From the NCBI RefSeq assembly GCF_001586275.1, contig NZ_CP014545.1, positions 682,001-746,000 on the forward strand: a stretch of DNA of 64,000 nt, read 5' to 3'. A model generated the notes under the pieces. That model did no database searches and had not been told where the DNA came from. It worked only from the letters and a program-made list of their open reading frames with translations. Of this stretch, positions 63,544 through 64,000 are shown piece after piece. Numbering within the stretch: position 1 is the first letter of the stretch; each line of letters opens with the position of its first letter. The DNA is from Sphingorhabdus sp. M41 (GTDB lineage: Bacteria; Pseudomonadota; Alphaproteobacteria; Sphingomonadales; Sphingomonadaceae). A program made the position numbers and the translations under genes.

Positions 63544-64000
63544 TCAACTTTCGTCAAGCTGAACATCGTCTTTTGTCTCGTCCTTCTTTTCGCGGATAAG
63601 CAACGCCCGCGCAAGCAGGATCACCACACCGATGCTGATACAAGCATCGGCGAGGTTGAAAATGAGGAAAGGCCGGAAATCGCCGAAGTGCAGATCGGCA
63701 AAGTCCGCAACATAGCCGAGCCGCGCGCGGTCGACGATATTGCCCATCGCCCCGCCGAGCACCATGCCGAGCGCGATAATATCCCATTTCGCCTTTTCGC
63801 GGTTCATCCAGATGAACACGGCAATGCCGATCAGGCCGGTCAGCGTGACCAGAGCCCAGCGCTGAAAATCGGTCGAGGCGGTGAGAAAGCCCATCGAAAC
63901 CCCGTAATTTTCCGCCCAGGTCAGGTTGAAAAATGGCATCAGTTCAATCTGGCCGCGGACCGGCAACTGGAGCGGCCACATGACAAGAAATTTGCTCGCC
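63544..64000 (-). CDS. lspA: Signal peptidase II (lipoprotein signal peptidase), N terminus beyond the window
   Basis: About 150 C-terminal residues are visible; the reading continues past base 64000, so the true start is outside. The catalytic aspartates are in GNIVDRARLGYVADFADLHF and FNLADACISIGVVILL, and two to three membrane segments are visible. It removes signal peptides from lipoproteins after Lgt. It is followed on the same strand by the DUF3035 lipoprotein gene. Confidence 0.93.
   Translation of the reverse strand, partial: ASKFLVMWPLQLPVRGQIELMPFFNLTWAENYGVSMGFLTASTDFQRWALVTLTGLIGIAVFIWMNREKAKWDIIALGMVLGGAMGNIVDRARLGYVADFADLHFGDFRPFLIFNLADACISIGVVILLARALLIREKKDETKDDVQLDES

Overview
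The window is a 64 kb chromosomal segment of an alphaproteobacterium, most likely a sphingomonad (Sphingorhabdus/Parasphingorhabdus/Sphingopyxis type). The inference rests on gene content and protein sequence style: an Mla operon with a PqiC-like lipoprotein, fused malic enzyme/phosphotransacetylase, a UQCC chaperone gene beside a DUF177 gene, DUF1674, DUF3035, and the MidA-lgt and YbbN-Lon-Trm112 clusters. It is a prediction from sequence reading, not a database result. 

Layout. 1-3.5 kb: end of a trans-sulfuration enzyme, a LuxR-HTH/pseudo-hydrolase regulator and two secreted proteins. 3.8-5.3 kb (minus): GreA/B-like factor, a small protein and a HAD phosphatase. 5.3-8.9 kb: mlaE-mlaF-mlaD-lipoprotein operon for retrograde phospholipid transport. 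8.9-10.9 kb (minus): lgt and a MidA-type methyltransferase. 11-17 kb: acyl-CoA ligase-glnD, DUF177-UQCC, bamE. 17-26 kb: maeB, mutS, peroxiredoxin, argB, yggT, folD, lipoprotein, marC. 26.5-31.3 kb: accessory-looking regulators (TPR signalling protein, RadC, membrane protein, membrane-tethered HTH protein) and a 600-base gap. 31.1-32.9 kb (minus): Trm112-like protein, Lon N-domain protein, YbbN. 

33.1-48.3 kb is an integrated genomic island. It begins at an intact tRNA-Gly(GCC) gene, ends at a 52-bp perfect copy of the tRNA 3' part, and carries a tyrosine integrase at the right end. Its cargo is a phosphorothioation-type defence locus: a divergently transcribed cysteine desulfurase (SspA/DndA-like), a DUF4007 protein (SspB-like), a large P-loop ATPase (SspC-like) and a PAPS-reductase/PP-loop protein (SspD-like). 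No SspE-type effector follows. Instead the operon continues without a break into a protein with two GHKL ATPase domains and a protein with an atypical receiver domain and an unrecognised C-terminal region. I regard this pair as the most interesting candidate for an undescribed effector or sensor module. The island also holds an IS66-family remnant, a DUF2188 protein and a nucleotidyltransferase-HEPN fusion. 

48.4-64 kb returns to the chromosomal backbone: a small probable surface-polymer locus (nucleotidyltransferase, CDP-glycerol-transferase-like protein, TIGR03032-like protein), DUF1674, htpX, ahpF-ahpC, a small lipoprotein, rsmB, rpe-heparinase-like-purH, a DUF167 protein, a DUF3035 lipoprotein and the 3' part of lspA. 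Within operons, many stops and starts overlap by 1-4 bases (ATGA or TGATG), so translational coupling is common.
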